From Bacillus pseudomycoides (GTDB lineage: Bacteria > Bacillota > Bacilli > Bacillales > Bacillaceae_G), in NCBI RefSeq assembly GCF_002582035.1, contig NZ_NUQE01000099.1, forward strand, positions 1-50,382: a stretch of DNA of 50,382 nt, read 5' to 3'. Below are positions 32,638-42,751 of this stretch, piece after piece (position 1 is the first letter of the stretch; each line of letters starts with the position of its first letter). The position numbers were made by a program, and so were the translations under genes. The notes beneath the pieces were generated by a model. That model made no database searches and was not told the origin of the DNA. It worked only from the letters and a program-made list of their open reading frames with translations.

Positions 32638-32703
32638 AGTCGAACAATTATTCTACTACAAACTGTTATTTTGACAAAAACTCCGTAAAATTCCTTTTAT
32701 AAT
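32638..32703 (+). promoter_or_regulatory. Spo0A-dependent promoter of spoIIE
   Basis: TTGACA (32671-32676) and TATAAT (32698-32703) are perfect hexamers but 21 bp apart, the abnormal spacing known for Spo0A-activated spoIIE. AGTCGAA (32638-32644) matches the 0A box at six of seven bases, and a second one-mismatch box overlaps the -35 region. Confidence 0.8.
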
Positions 32704-32738
32704 TACAAGTAATAAAATATGCAGGTGGTGTTCAAAGT

Positions 32739-35216
32739 ATGCCAAGAGCAGGAAGGAATACTGTCAATTCGAATTCTAGTGCGCTTGCTATAGGTCGCGG
32801 ACAAATGACAACTGTAAAGTGGGCAAGCAAATTAAGAGTGAAGCTGGAACAAATTTTCTTTCGGTGGGGATTTGTGGTTGCGTTAGTTGGCTTTCTTTTA
32901 GGACGAGCATATATTTTAACGAACATTTTACCTTTTGCTTTGCCGTTCTTTGCTGCTGTATATGTGATGAAACGCGATAAAATGGCTCTTGCATTCCTGG
33001 CCTTAATGGCTGGTGCATTTTCAGTTTCATTAGAAAATCTATTCTTTGCCTTTGCATCTATATTTACATTCTTCATCTATAATATCTTCTTTAGTCGTTT
33101 TACAAGTAAGACGATTGGCCTTGTACCGTTTCAAGTATTTATTTCTGCATTAACGGCTCATCTCATCGTTGTCTATTTCGCGCAAGGCGCAATTGGTATG
33201 TATGATTTGCTGGTTAGTACAATTGAAGCAGGATTAAGCTTCGTACTAACGATGATTTTCTTGCAAAGTGTTCCGCTTTTAATAGAACGAAAAGGAAAAC
33301 AACAATCATTAGAAACAGAAGAAATAGTTTGTTTAATTATATTACTGGCATCTGTACTAACAGGTACAACAGATTGGTTTATTTATGATTTATCAGTTCA
33401 GCATATTTTTACGAGATATTTAGTATTAGTGTTTGCCTTTGTAGCAGGAGCAGCAACAGGCTCTACAGTGGGTGTTGTAACAGGTTTAATTTTAAGTTTA
33501 GCGAATGTAGCGAGCTTATATCAATTGAGTTTATTGGCGTTTTCCGGGTTGTTAGGAGGGTTATTGAAAGAAGGAAGGCGAATAGGTGTAAGTTTAGGTT
33601 TGTTAATTGGCACAAGTTTAATTACGTTATACGTAGATAAACAAGCAAGTATTGTGACAACTTTGTTAGAATCGGGTGTAGCGATTGCTTTATTTTTATT
33701 GACGCCTAAATTCATCATTGAACGTCTTTCTAAGTATATGCCGGGAACACAGGAGCATTCTAATGACCAACAGCAATATTTGCGAAGAATGCGTGATGTA
33801 ACGGCAAATAAAATTAATCAGTTTGCAAATGTGTTTGAAGCGTTATCTAATAGTTTTTCTGTATACGGATATATAGAAGATGAGGATAAGGATACGGAGG
33901 CGGATTTATTTTTAAGTACAATTACTTCCAAGACATGCCAAACATGCTTTAAGAAGGATCAATGTTGGGTTGTGAATTTTGATAAAACATACGACTATAT
34001 GAGGCAACTTATGAATGAAACAGAGGAAGGTACATTGCAGCATAATCGTAAACTGCTTCGTGATTTTGAAAAATATTGTGTGAGAGGAACAAAAGTAACG
34101 GGTTTAATAGAAGGCGAATTAGGGCATTTTTATGAAGGACAGAAGTTCAGGAAACAAATGCGAGATAATCGTAGAATTGTTGCGGAACAACTTATGGGTG
34201 TTTCGAAAGTGATGGCGGATTTTTCTAAAGAGATTCAAAAGGAAAGGGAGAATCATCAAGTACAAGAGGAACAAATCTTACAAGCGTTTCGTGACTTCGG
34301 AGTAGAAGTTGAACATGTTGATATTTATTGTTTAGATCGAGGGAGCATTGACATTGAAATGATGATTCCTGCTGCATGTAATCAACATGGGGAGTGTGAA
34401 AAGCTCGTTGCTCCGATGTTGTCTGATATTTTACGAGAAACAGTTGTTGTGAAACATGAAGAACAATCGGCATATCCGAATGGTTATAGTACAGTATCGT
34501 TTGGTTCAGCAAAAACATTTTCTGTGGATACAGGGCTTGCTACGGCGGCTAAAGGAGGGGGATTTGTATCTGGTGATTCCTATGCCATGATGGAATTAAG
34601 TGTAGGAAAATATGCACTTGCTATTAGTGATGGGATGGGAAATGGAAAGCGGGCGCATATGGAAAGTAAAGAAACGGTTAAGTTACTGCAAAAGATATTG
34701 CAATCAGGTATTGATGAGGAAATTGCAATTAAATCGATTAATTCTATTCTTTCATTGCGAACGACAGAAGAAATGTTTACAACATTAGATTTAGCAATGA
34801 TTGATTTACGTGATGCAAATGCTAAGTTTTTAAAGATTGGTTCTACTCCAAGTTTTATAAAACGTGGCAATCAGGTATTTCAAATAGAAGCGAGCAATTT
34901 ACCGATGGGAATTATTGAAGATGTTGAAGTAGATGTTGTCGGTGAACAATTGAAATGCGGTGATATTTTAGTAATGATGAGTGATGGGATTTTTGAAGGT
35001 GCAAAACATGTAGAGAATCATGAAGTGTGGATGAAGCGGAAGATTAAAGAATTGGAAACTGAGGATCCGCAAGAGATTGCTGATATTATTATGGAAGATG
35101 TAATTCGCACTGACAATGGATATATTAATGATGATATGACAATTGTGGTAGCGAAGATAAAAAAGAATATGCCGAAATGGGCAACGATTCCTATTGTTGG
35201 TAAACAAGCACAATAA
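32739..35216 (+). CDS. spoIIE: Stage II sporulation protein E (SpoIIAA-P phosphatase)
   Basis: 825 residues. About ten membrane segments (roughly 45-320), a central region that binds FtsZ and aids polar septation, and a C-terminal PP2C phosphatase domain (about 590-820) with SDGMGNGKRAH near 629 and MMSDGIFEGAK near 746. It dephosphorylates SpoIIAA, freeing sigma-F in the forespore. ATG 32739 follows CAGGTGGTG. The stop TAA lies within ATAAA of a full-length repeat. In B. subtilis yabS and yabT follow; here tilS does. Confidence 0.98.
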   Translation: MPRAGRNTVNSNSSALAIGRGQMTTVKWASKLRVKLEQIFFRWGFVVALVGFLLGRAYILTNILPFALPFFAAVYVMKRDKMALAFLALMAGAFSVSLENLFFAFASIFTFFIYNIFFSRFTSKTIGLVPFQVFISALTAHLIVVYFAQGAIGMYDLLVSTIEAGLSFVLTMIFLQSVPLLIERKGKQQSLETEEIVCLIILLASVLTGTTDWFIYDLSVQHIFTRYLVLVFAFVAGAATGSTVGVVTGLILSLANVASLYQLSLLAFSGLLGGLLKEGRRIGVSLGLLIGTSLITLYVDKQASIVTTLLESGVAIALFLLTPKFIIERLSKYMPGTQEHSNDQQQYLRRMRDVTANKINQFANVFEALSNSFSVYGYIEDEDKDTEADLFLSTITSKTCQTCFKKDQCWVVNFDKTYDYMRQLMNETEEGTLQHNRKLLRDFEKYCVRGTKVTGLIEGELGHFYEGQKFRKQMRDNRRIVAEQLMGVSKVMADFSKEIQKERENHQVQEEQILQAFRDFGVEVEHVDIYCLDRGSIDIEMMIPAACNQHGECEKLVAPMLSDILRETVVVKHEEQSAYPNGYSTVSFGSAKTFSVDTGLATAAKGGGFVSGDSYAMMELSVGKYALAISDGMGNGKRAHMESKETVKLLQKILQSGIDEEIAIKSINSILSLRTTEEMFTTLDLAMIDLRDANAKFLKIGSTPSFIKRGNQVFQIEASNLPMGIIEDVEVDVVGEQLKCGDILVMMSDGIFEGAKHVENHEVWMKRKIKELETEDPQEIADIIMEDVIRTDNGYINDDMTIVVAKIKKNMPKWATIPIVGKQAQ

Positions 35217-35360
35217 AGTGAAACTTCTATTAATGAGGGCTTTATCCTCGGTAATGGTTAGTTGAACCAATCGGGCGAATGCCAGCGGTTATCTCCTACC
35301 TCTCTTCCTTGATTTCTCGTAATCTTGAGGTGGGAGTCTTATTGTCTATTGGAGCAGGGC
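35213..35360 (+). repeat. bcr1-like repeat, full-length but decayed, on the spoIIE stop codon
   Basis: Left end ATAAA (35213-35217) contains the spoIIE TAA. Stem 1 has changed to an ATTA/TAAT core where the reference has ATCA/TGAT, keeping the pair. The link TTAGTTGAACCAATCGGG is intact. The right end reads GCAGGGCTC and has lost the ATAAA. The rest of the gap to tilS (35361-35555) is AT-rich with no feature I can name. Confidence 0.85.
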
Positions 35361-35555
35361 TCAGGAATATACCTGAGGCCTGTTTGTTATATATTTGTAT
35401 GTTTAATTTTCCTTATTTTCGAATCTAAAGAAAAAATATATATGTAAGATAAATTGTGAAATTTATACATGTTTGTTTTGCAGAAAGTCTGTAAAAGTTG
35501 TACCATTATATCAAGGTACGCTATCGTTTTAGCTCAATGAAAGGTGATTGCAGCA

Positions 35556-36986
35556 TTGAAAGATGAATTTGTTAAAAAGGTAGATGCTTTTGTAGAAAGG
35601 CATGATTTGTTGGAGGCACATTCTACTGTTGTTGTAGGTGTATCAGGAGGGCCGGATTCTTTAGCGCTTTTCTTCTATTTGTTGGAGAAGCGTGAAGAGA
35701 AACAGTTGCAAATTGTAGTCGCTCACGTTGATCATATGTTTCGCGGCGAGGAATCACAGCGAGATTTACAATTTGTGAAACAGCTGTGTGACAAGCTTAA
35801 TGTTACCTGTGAAACAATACAAATTGATGTGACGCGATATCAAAAACAAAATCGAATGAGTGCACAAGTTGCGGCAAGAGAATGTCGATATGCATTTTTG
35901 GAAAGAATAATGAGTAAGTATAATGCACAGTATTTAGCTCTTGGTCATCATGGTGATGATCAGATTGAAACAATTTTAATGCGTCTTGTACGTGGAAGTA
36001 CTCCGCAAGGCTATGCTGGAATTCTTGCAAAGCGCGCTTTCAATAAAGGTTTTTTGATTCGGCCTTTGTTGGCAGTGACGAAAGAAGAAATTCTTGATTA
36101 TTGCAACAGAAAAGATGTTGAACCTCGCATTGACCCTAGTAATACAAAAGAAACGTATACACGGAATCGATTGCGAAAGCACGTTCTTCCTCATTTAAAG
36201 CAGGAGAATCCAAATGTTCATGAACGTTTTCAAGCTTTTAGTACGTTTATGCAAGAGGATGAAGCGTATTTGCAGGAATTAGCTTTTGAAAAAATGAATA
36301 AAGTAATTAAGAAAAAAGATGCAAAAAGAATGGTCTTATCAATTCCTGCATTTGAATCTATGCCTATACCTTTACAAAGGAGAGGGATTCAACTAATATT
36401 AAACTATCTTTATGAATATAATATTCCATCTTCACTTTCTTCTGTACATATTGACAAGGTGATTGAGTTTTTCAAACGAACCCATCCTTCTGGTATGCTT
36501 CATTTTCCTGGCGGATTGGAGATTGTTCGTACATATGAAGAATGTAGTTTCCGATTTGGAGAAGAAAAAGTTGCTTTCTCTCCGTGTGTGTTACAAGTAC
36601 CGGGAAAGGTAACATTAGTAAATGGTGATGAGCTCGAAGTCGAGATTAGCAATTGTGTACCTACTATGGTGAATGATATGACATTTATTGCAAAACATAA
36701 TGAAATAGCATATCCACTTATTGTTCGTTCGAGAGAAAACGGGGATCGAATGTCGATACAAGGTATGAATGGTACGAAGAAGATAAAGTCCATTTTTATT
36801 GAGGAGAAAGTACCGAAGGAAAGAAGAGCAGACTGGCCAATTGTTTGTGATGCCAGCGGGAATATTATTTGGGTTCCATTGTTGAAACGATCTGCATTTG
36901 CTATTTCGCAAGAAACAGTAGATAAGGATACATATATTATTATTCATTACAAAAGCAAGGAGTCTTCCAGGAGGATAGTCAAATGA
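35556..36986 (+). CDS. tilS: tRNA(Ile)-lysidine synthase
   Basis: Converts C34 of the CAT-anticodon tRNA-Ile to lysidine so it reads AUA. 476 residues. PP-loop SGGPDS at 30-35, [20 protein letters not shown] and [15 protein letters not shown] in the catalytic domain, then the TilS substrate-binding and C-terminal domains. TTG 35556 has AAAGGTG nine bases upstream; GTG 35544 in frame overlaps that site and would add four residues, so the start is not certain. It overlaps hpt by four bases. Confidence 0.95.
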   Translation: MKDEFVKKVDAFVERHDLLEAHSTVVVGVSGGPDSLALFFYLLEKREEKQLQIVVAHVDHMFRGEESQRDLQFVKQLCDKLNVTCETIQIDVTRYQKQNRMSAQVAARECRYAFLERIMSKYNAQYLALGHHGDDQIETILMRLVRGSTPQGYAGILAKRAFNKGFLIRPLLAVTKEEILDYCNRKDVEPRIDPSNTKETYTRNRLRKHVLPHLKQENPNVHERFQAFSTFMQEDEAYLQELAFEKMNKVIKKKDAKRMVLSIPAFESMPIPLQRRGIQLILNYLYEYNIPSSLSSVHIDKVIEFFKRTHPSGMLHFPGGLEIVRTYEECSFRFGEEKVAFSPCVLQVPGKVTLVNGDELEVEISNCVPTMVNDMTFIAKHNEIAYPLIVRSRENGDRMSIQGMNGTKKIKSIFIEEKVPKERRADWPIVCDASGNIIWVPLLKRSAFAISQETVDKDTYIIIHYKSKESSRRIVK

Positions 36987-37525
36987 TGAATCAAGATATT
37001 GAAAAAGTATTAATTTCTGAAGAGCAAATACAAAACAAAGTAAGGGAATTAGGTGCAATTCTTGCAGAGGATTACAAAAATACAGTGCCTCTTGCAATTG
37101 GTGTATTAAAAGGTGCAATGCCATTTATGGCAGATTTATTAAAGCGAACAGATACATATCTTGAAATGGATTTTATGGCTGTATCTAGCTACGGTCATTC
37201 TACTGTTTCAACTGGTGAAGTAAAGATTTTAAAAGATCTAGATACTTCTGTAGAAGGACGCGACATTTTAATCGTAGAAGATATTATCGACAGCGGTCTT
37301 ACATTAAGCTACTTAGTCGATTTGTTTAAATATCGTAAAGCAAAATCTGTGAAGATTGTAACATTATTAGATAAGCCATCTGGTCGAAAAGTTGACCTTC
37401 AAGCAGATTATGTTGGATTTACTGTTCCGCATGAATTTGTTGTGGGATATGGATTAGACTATAAGGAACAATATCGTAACCTTCCTTATGTTGGTGTATT
37501 AAAACCGAGCGTATATTCAAATTAA
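36983..37525 (+). CDS. hpt: Hypoxanthine-guanine phosphoribosyltransferase
   Basis: Purine salvage: makes IMP and GMP from PRPP. 180 residues with the PRPP loop [10 protein letters not shown] at 98-107 and the flexible-loop region [19 protein letters not shown] overlap with tilS; AGGAGG about eight bases before the ATG. In B. subtilis the tilS and Hpt proteins act together on ftsH transcription; the same order is kept here. Confidence 0.97.
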   Translation: MMNQDIEKVLISEEQIQNKVRELGAILAEDYKNTVPLAIGVLKGAMPFMADLLKRTDTYLEMDFMAVSSYGHSTVSTGEVKILKDLDTSVEGRDILIVEDIIDSGLTLSYLVDLFKYRKAKSVKIVTLLDKPSGRKVDLQADYVGFTVPHEFVVGYGLDYKEQYRNLPYVGVLKPSVYSN

Positions 37526-37542
37526 TGATATAAGCATTACAA

Positions 37543-37572
37543 TTGGATAGGAAAGTTTTTATATGGTACTAT
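37543..37572 (+). promoter_or_regulatory. Possible promoter of ftsH
   Basis: TTGGAT (37543-37548), 18-bp spacer, TACTAT (37567-37572) preceded by TGG (extended -10), 39 bases before the ATG. Confidence 0.4.
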
Positions 37573-37611
37573 TTACTATTATAGTTTGTATGCTGTGAGA
37601 GGAGGTTAGGG

Positions 37612-39531
37612 ATGAATCGGATATTCCGTAATACCATCTTTTATTTACTTATATTTTTAGTGGTAATTGGTATTGTAAGTTACTTTAATGGTTCAACACA
37701 AAAAACAAAGCCAATTAGCTACGATAAATTCATTACTAAACTTGAAAAGGGTGAAGTTCGTAGTGTACAACTTCAACCGAAAAATGGTGTATTTGAAGTA
37801 AGAGGACAATTCAGTACAGATAATCAAGAACAACAATTTATAACTTATGCACCTAACACTGAAGAATTACAAAAGAAAATTAATGACAAAGCACCAGGTA
37901 CAGAAGTGAAATATCAACCAGCAGAAGAAACAAGTGCTTGGGTAACGTTCTTCACTTCCATCATTCCTTTTGTAATTATCTTCATCCTATTCTTCTTCCT
38001 ACTTAACCAAGCGCAAGGCGGCGGTAGCCGTGTTATGAACTTCGGTAAAAGTAAGGCGAAGTTATACAATGATGATAAGAAAAAAGTCCGTTTTAGAGAT
38101 GTAGCTGGAGCGGATGAAGAGAAGCAAGAGCTTGTTGAGGTTGTAGAGTTCTTAAAAGACCCTCGTAAGTTTGCGGAGGTTGGTGCTCGTATTCCGAAGG
38201 GTGTTTTATTAGTTGGACCTCCAGGGACAGGTAAAACATTGCTTGCACGTGCTGTTGCAGGTGAAGCTGGCGTTCCATTCTTCTCTATTAGTGGTTCTGA
38301 TTTCGTAGAGATGTTCGTCGGTGTCGGTGCTTCTCGTGTGCGTGACTTATTTGAAAATGCAAAGAAAAACGCACCTTGTATCATTTTCATTGATGAAATT
38401 GATGCGGTAGGTCGTCAACGTGGAGCAGGTCTTGGTGGTGGTCACGATGAGCGTGAACAAACATTAAACCAGCTGCTTGTAGAAATGGATGGTTTCGGAG
38501 CAAATGAAGGTATTATTATCATTGCTGCAACAAACAGACCTGATATTCTTGACCCAGCGTTATTACGTCCAGGACGTTTTGACCGTCAAATTACAGTAGA
38601 TCGTCCAGATGTAAACGGTCGTGAAGCGGTGCTTAAAGTACATGCCCGCAACAAACCGCTTGATGAAAATATTAACTTACGTGCTATAGCAACACGTACA
38701 CCAGGTTTCTCTGGTGCTGATCTTGAAAACTTATTAAACGAAGCAGCTCTTGTAGCAGCACGACAAGATAAGAAGAAGATCGATATGAGTGACATTGATG
38801 AAGCAACTGACCGCGTTATTGCAGGTCCAGCTAAGAAAAGTCGTGTTATCTCTGAGAAAGAACGCAATATTGTTGCATTCCATGAAGCAGGACATACTGT
38901 AATTGGTGTAGTACTTGACGAAGCAGATATCGTTCATAAAGTAACAATTGTGCCACGTGGTCAAGCTGGTGGATATGCAGTAATGCTTCCGAAAGAAGAT
39001 CGTTACTTCATGACAAAACCAGAATTGATGGATAAAATTACTGGTCTACTTGGTGGACGAGTGGCTGAGGAAATTGTATTTGGAGAAGTAAGTACAGGCG
39101 CTCATAATGACTTCCAACGTGCGACAGGAATAGCTAGACGCATGGTAACAGAGTTCGGTATGAGTGATAAGCTTGGACCAATGCAATTTGGTAGCTCACA
39201 GGGTGGTCAAGTATTCTTAGGAAGAGATTTCCATTCTGAACAAAACTACAGTGATGCAATTGCGCATGAAATTGATATGGAAATGCAAAGCATTATGAAA
39301 GAATGTTATGCTCGTGCAAAAGAAATTCTTACTGAAAACCGTGATAAGCTTGATATTGTCGCAAAAACGTTACTTGAAGTGGAAACGTTAGATGCAGAGC
39401 AAATCAACCATTTATGTGAACACGGTACATTACCGGAGCGTAAAACATCTTCTGAAAGTGATGTAAAAGTGAACATCTCAATGAAAAAGGAAGATGAAGT
39501 GCCAGAAGATAAAGAAGAACCGAAGGAGTGA
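37612..39531 (+). CDS. ftsH: ATP-dependent zinc metalloprotease FtsH
   Basis: Membrane-bound AAA+ protease for quality control and regulated turnover; needed for sporulation in B. subtilis. 639 residues: membrane segments at about 5-25 and 110-132, Walker A GPPGTGKT near 202-209, Walker B IIFIDEID near 257-264, the second region of homology [19 protein letters not shown], and the zinc site HEAGH at 424-428 with a downstream Asp. AGGAGG precedes the ATG. The terminator stem begins inside the last codons. Confidence 0.98.
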   Translation: MNRIFRNTIFYLLIFLVVIGIVSYFNGSTQKTKPISYDKFITKLEKGEVRSVQLQPKNGVFEVRGQFSTDNQEQQFITYAPNTEELQKKINDKAPGTEVKYQPAEETSAWVTFFTSIIPFVIIFILFFFLLNQAQGGGSRVMNFGKSKAKLYNDDKKKVRFRDVAGADEEKQELVEVVEFLKDPRKFAEVGARIPKGVLLVGPPGTGKTLLARAVAGEAGVPFFSISGSDFVEMFVGVGASRVRDLFENAKKNAPCIIFIDEIDAVGRQRGAGLGGGHDEREQTLNQLLVEMDGFGANEGIIIIAATNRPDILDPALLRPGRFDRQITVDRPDVNGREAVLKVHARNKPLDENINLRAIATRTPGFSGADLENLLNEAALVAARQDKKKIDMSDIDEATDRVIAGPAKKSRVISEKERNIVAFHEAGHTVIGVVLDEADIVHKVTIVPRGQAGGYAVMLPKEDRYFMTKPELMDKITGLLGGRVAEEIVFGEVSTGAHNDFQRATGIARRMVTEFGMSDKLGPMQFGSSQGGQVFLGRDFHSEQNYSDAIAHEIDMEMQSIMKECYARAKEILTENRDKLDIVAKTLLEVETLDAEQINHLCEHGTLPERKTSSESDVKVNISMKKEDEVPEDKEEPKE

Positions 39532-39550
39532 CAATTGTCACTCCTTTTTT
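39523..39550 (+). terminator. Terminator overlapping the ftsH stop
   Basis: AAGGAGTGAC/GTCACTCCTT with an AATT loop, then TTTT. The left arm codes for the final residues and stop of FtsH. Confidence 0.93.
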
Positions 39551-39554
39551 CTTT

Positions 39555-39662
39555 GTTATCCCGCTATTTTTGGGTAGTGAGATCCACACCTCAAGATTCT
39601 GAGGAAACAAAGAAGATAGGTGGGGGATGAGGAAAACCCCACTGATGGAAGTTTCACTTTAT
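39555..39662 (-). repeat. bcr1-like repeat, short form, reverse orientation
   Basis: Starts GTTAT (variant of TTTAT) a few bases after the ftsH terminator T-tract and ends at TTTAT (39658-39662). It has the same internal deletion as the copy at 24-133, fused at the GGTGGGGGATGA junction. Confidence 0.85.
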
Positions 39663-39814
39663 GTAACTGAACTTTAAAATTGAAAAAAGGAATTGGATTT
39701 TTGTAAAATGGTGAGGATAGGAAAACTGAACATGTGTATAAATATGGTATGATGAGATTATAAGTTCTGTACATATTGCGTAAATATACATTAAATAAGA
39801 TAAGTGGTGAGAAT

Positions 39815-40603
39815 ATGATTTTTGTATTGGATGTAGGGAATACAAACGCAGTACTTGGCGTATTTGAAAATGGTAAGCTTCTTCAACATTGGCGTATGGA
39901 AACAGATCGTCATAAAACGGAAGATGAATATGGGATGCTCGTGAAACAGTTACTTGAACATGAAGGAATTACTTTTCATGATATAAAAGGAATTATCATT
40001 TCTTCCGTTGTACCTCCTATTATGTTTGCTTTAGAGCGTATGTGTGAAAAGTATTTTAAAATTAAGCCTCTTGTAGTAGGCCCTGGTATTAAAACTGGAT
40101 TGAATATTAAGTATGAAAATCCACGTGAAGTAGGTGCTGACCGTATTGTAAATGCGGTAGCTGGTATTCAAATGTATGGAAGTCCGCTTATTATAGTCGA
40201 CTTTGGAACAGCGACAACATATTGCTATATTGACGAACATAAACAATATATGGGTGGAGTCATTACACCGGGTATTATGATTTCAGCTGAAGCTTTATAT
40301 AATAGAGCAGCGAAACTTCCGCGTATTGAAATTACAAGACCAAGTAGTATTATTGGGAAGAATACAGTAAGTGCAATGCAAGCTGGTATTTTATATGGTT
40401 ATGTTGGACAAGTAGAAGGTATTGTAAAGCGAATGAAAGAGGAAGCTAAACAAGAACCGACTGTTATCGCGACAGGTGGATTAGCAAAGTTGATTGCAGA
40501 GGAATCGAACGTTATTGATATTGTCGATCCGTTTTTAACGCTTAAAGGTCTATATATGCTATATGAGCGTAATTCGAATTTACAACATGAGAAAGGTGAA
40601 TAA
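39815..40603 (+). CDS. coaX: Type III pantothenate kinase
   Basis: First step of coenzyme A synthesis. 262 residues, ASKHA fold: [12 protein letters not shown] at 4-15 (phosphate loop), [10 protein letters not shown], and [12 protein letters not shown] 39815 has GTGGTGAG upstream; extension to 39776 would add residues not seen in the family. CoaX is the potassium-dependent form, unlike CoaA. It is followed by hslO with only six bases between. Confidence 0.96.
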   Translation: MIFVLDVGNTNAVLGVFENGKLLQHWRMETDRHKTEDEYGMLVKQLLEHEGITFHDIKGIIISSVVPPIMFALERMCEKYFKIKPLVVGPGIKTGLNIKYENPREVGADRIVNAVAGIQMYGSPLIIVDFGTATTYCYIDEHKQYMGGVITPGIMISAEALYNRAAKLPRIEITRPSSIIGKNTVSAMQAGILYGYVGQVEGIVKRMKEEAKQEPTVIATGGLAKLIAEESNVIDIVDPFLTLKGLYMLYERNSNLQHEKGE

Positions 40604-40609
40604 ATGCGT

Positions 40610-41485
40610 ATGAAGGATTATTTAGTAAAGGCGCTAGCGTTTAATGGAGAAGTTCGTGCTTATAGTGTGCACACAACAAATACGGTGAGCGAAGCGCAAA
40701 GGCGTCATGATACATGGAGAACTGCTTCAGCGGCACTTGGTCGTTCTTTAACGGCAGGTACAATGATGGGTGCAATGCTTAAGGGTAATCAGAAACTTAC
40801 AATTAAAGTAGAAGGCAATGGTCCTCTTGGTCCAATTTTAGTAGACGCACATGCAAATGGGGATGTACGTGGTTATGTAACGAATCCTCATGTTGATTTT
40901 GAAGCGACAGAGCAAGGGAAACTACGTGTATACCAGGCTGTAGGAACAGAAGGTTTTTTAACGGTTATTAAAGATATTGGTATGCGTGAACCATTTATTG
41001 GTCAAGTTCCGCTTGTTTCTGGTGAATTAGGAGAAGATTTCACATATTATTTCGCTGTTTCTGAACAAACGCCTTCTTCTGTTGGCGTTGGGGTTCTTGT
41101 TAATGGCGATGATAGTATTTTAGCTGCAGGTGGATTTATTTTACAAATCATGCCTGATGCGCAAGAAGAGACAATTTCATTTCTTGAAGAGCGCCTGCAA
41201 AAAATTCCGCCTGTTTCTAAGCTTATTGAACAAGGTCTAACTCCGGAAGAGTTGCTATATGAGCTATTAGGAAAAGATAATGTGAAGATTTTAGAGACGA
41301 TGGATGTACAATTTAACTGTACATGTTCTCGTGAGCGCATTGAAGGCGTATTAATAAGTTTAGGGAAAACAGAATTAACGCAAATGCGTGATGAGGAAGA
41401 CGAGACAGAAGTACATTGTCATCTTTGTAACGAACGATACAACTTTTCTAAAGAAGATATAACAAACTTAATAGAAAGTTTGTAA
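40610..41485 (+). CDS. hslO: 33-kDa redox-regulated chaperone Hsp33
   Basis: Holdase activated by oxidation through zinc release. 291 residues; the redox switch is CTC...CHLC near the C-terminus (about C235, C237, C268, C271). The N-terminal [20 protein letters not shown] and [14 protein letters not shown] are family signatures. ATG 40610 matches relatives; ATG 40604, which abuts the coaX stop and lies nearer the AAAGGTGA site, is an equally possible start. Confidence 0.95.
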   Translation: MKDYLVKALAFNGEVRAYSVHTTNTVSEAQRRHDTWRTASAALGRSLTAGTMMGAMLKGNQKLTIKVEGNGPLGPILVDAHANGDVRGYVTNPHVDFEATEQGKLRVYQAVGTEGFLTVIKDIGMREPFIGQVPLVSGELGEDFTYYFAVSEQTPSSVGVGVLVNGDDSILAAGGFILQIMPDAQEETISFLEERLQKIPPVSKLIEQGLTPEELLYELLGKDNVKILETMDVQFNCTCSRERIEGVLISLGKTELTQMRDEEDETEVHCHLCNERYNFSKEDITNLIESL

Positions 41486-41492
41486 GGAATAA

Positions 41493-41548
41493 AAGGTTAT
41501 TTGTCTATTTTGAATAATCTAAATAAGTTGACAAATAGCCTTCTCTTT
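41493..41548 (+). terminator. Possible terminator after hslO
   Basis: A 13-bp stem AAGGTTATTTGTC/GACAAATAGCCTT with one G-T pair and a 24-base loop, followed only by CTCTTT. The long loop and poor T-run make it uncertain. Confidence 0.45.
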
Positions 41549-41600
41549 GACAATATGGATATAAATCCAATAAAAATACTTGGTGTTGGGAGTGACAGAG

Positions 41601-42524
41601 ATGCGAGTGGCACAATCAGTTTCAGATTTAATCGGAAAAACGCCAATTGTTAAATTGAACCGCATCGTAGAAGAAGGTAGTGCAGATATTTATTTAAAAC
41701 TAGAATTCATGAATCCTGGAAGCAGTGTAAAAGATCGAATTGCATTAGCGATGATTGAGGATGCTGAGAAAAAAGGGCTATTAAAAGAGGGCGATACGAT
41801 TATTGAACCGACAAGTGGAAACACAGGGATTGGTTTAGCGATGGTAGCGGCAGCCAAAGGGTATAAAGCAATTCTAGTTATGCCGGAAACGATGAGTGTT
41901 GAACGCCGTAATTTATTGCGTGCTTATGGAGCGGAATTAGTATTAACGCCAGGATCAGAAGGAATGGGCGGTGCAATTCGTAAGGCAACAGAGTTATCGA
42001 AAGAACATGGCTACTTTATGCCTCAACAGTTCCAAAACGATGCAAATCCAGAAATCCATCGTTTAACTACAGGTCCGGAAATTGTTGAACAGATGGGTGA
42101 ACAATTAGATGCATTCATTTCAGGAGTTGGTACAGGCGGAACAATTACAGGTGCTGGTGAAGTGCTAAAAGAGAAGTATAAAGATATTAAAATTTATGCA
42201 GTAGAGCCTGCGGATTCTCCGGTCCTATCGGGTGGAAAACCAGGTCCTCATAAAATTCAAGGTATAGGTGCTGGATTTGTTCCTGGAACGTTAGATACAG
42301 ATGTGTATGATGAAGTGATTCAGGTAAAAACAGAGCAATCATTTGAATATGCAAGAAGAGTAGCTTGTGAAGAAGGTATTTTAGTGGGTATCTCTTCTGG
42401 AGCGGCCATTTATGCAGCGGCAGAAGTTGCGAAAAAACTTGGAAAAGGAAAGAAAGTACTTGTTATCATTCCAAGTAATGGTGAGCGTTACTTAAGTACA
42501 CCGCTTTATCAATTTGAATCATAA
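41601..42524 (+). CDS. cysK: Cysteine synthase A
   Basis: O-acetylserine sulfhydrylase, the last step of cysteine synthesis; PLP enzyme. 307 residues. [12 protein letters not shown] with the PLP Lys44, TSGNTGIG (substrate loop), and [10 protein letters not shown] (phosphate-binding). ATG 41601 has GGGAGTGA upstream; in-frame extension to 41580 lacks support. A TTGACA at 41547 with an 18-bp spacer to TAAAAA may be its promoter. The yacD gene that precedes cysK in B. subtilis is absent. Confidence 0.96.
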   Translation: MRVAQSVSDLIGKTPIVKLNRIVEEGSADIYLKLEFMNPGSSVKDRIALAMIEDAEKKGLLKEGDTIIEPTSGNTGIGLAMVAAAKGYKAILVMPETMSVERRNLLRAYGAELVLTPGSEGMGGAIRKATELSKEHGYFMPQQFQNDANPEIHRLTTGPEIVEQMGEQLDAFISGVGTGGTITGAGEVLKEKYKDIKIYAVEPADSPVLSGGKPGPHKIQGIGAGFVPGTLDTDVYDEVIQVKTEQSFEYARRVACEEGILVGISSGAAIYAAAEVAKKLGKGKKVLVIIPSNGERYLSTPLYQFES

Positions 42525-42536
42525 GCTTAATATATG

Positions 42537-42571
42537 AAAAGCATTCCTCAAAAAAGGGATGCTTTTTCTTT
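42537..42571 (+). terminator. Terminator after cysK
   Basis: AAAAGCATTCC pairs with GGGATGCTTTT (one G-T pair), followed by TCTTTTT. Confidence 0.85.
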
Positions 42572-42627
42572 TTCGTTTGAAGATAGGAAAAGAGTGAATG
42601 ACTAGAAAACTTCATGTAAAATAAGTA

Positions 42628-42733
42628 TTAGTTGAACCAATAGGGCTTTTACGAACAGTTATCCCCTGCCTGTCTTCTTCGCTTCTCTTTAAATCTTGAG
42701 GTGGGGGGCTTACTACCGTTAATGCGGGATAAA
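42628..42733 (+). repeat. bcr1-like repeat lacking stem 1, in the pabB leader
   Basis: Begins at TTAGTTGAACCAATAGGG and ends ATGCGGGATAAA (ATAAA at 42729-42733). The first about 50 bases, including stem 1, are missing. Its end is 18 bases before the pabB ATG, so it forms most of the operon leader. Confidence 0.82.
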
Positions 42734-42751
42734 ATAAAACGAGGTGTTTAT

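Noticed and set aside
35803-36194. Minus-strand frames within tilS, and similar antisense frames in other genes
   Set aside because: All are shadows of conserved plus-strand genes, without starts, ribosome binding sites or recognisable domains.
41528-41556. First TTGACA before cysK as a promoter
   Set aside because: With a 17-bp spacer the -10 would be CAATAT, a poor match; the second TTGACA at 41547 is the better candidate but still weak.
42701-42751. Longer N-terminus for PabB through the repeat
   Set aside because: The frame is open but encoded by repeat DNA, and a good ribosome binding site fits ATG 42752 with the family N-terminus.
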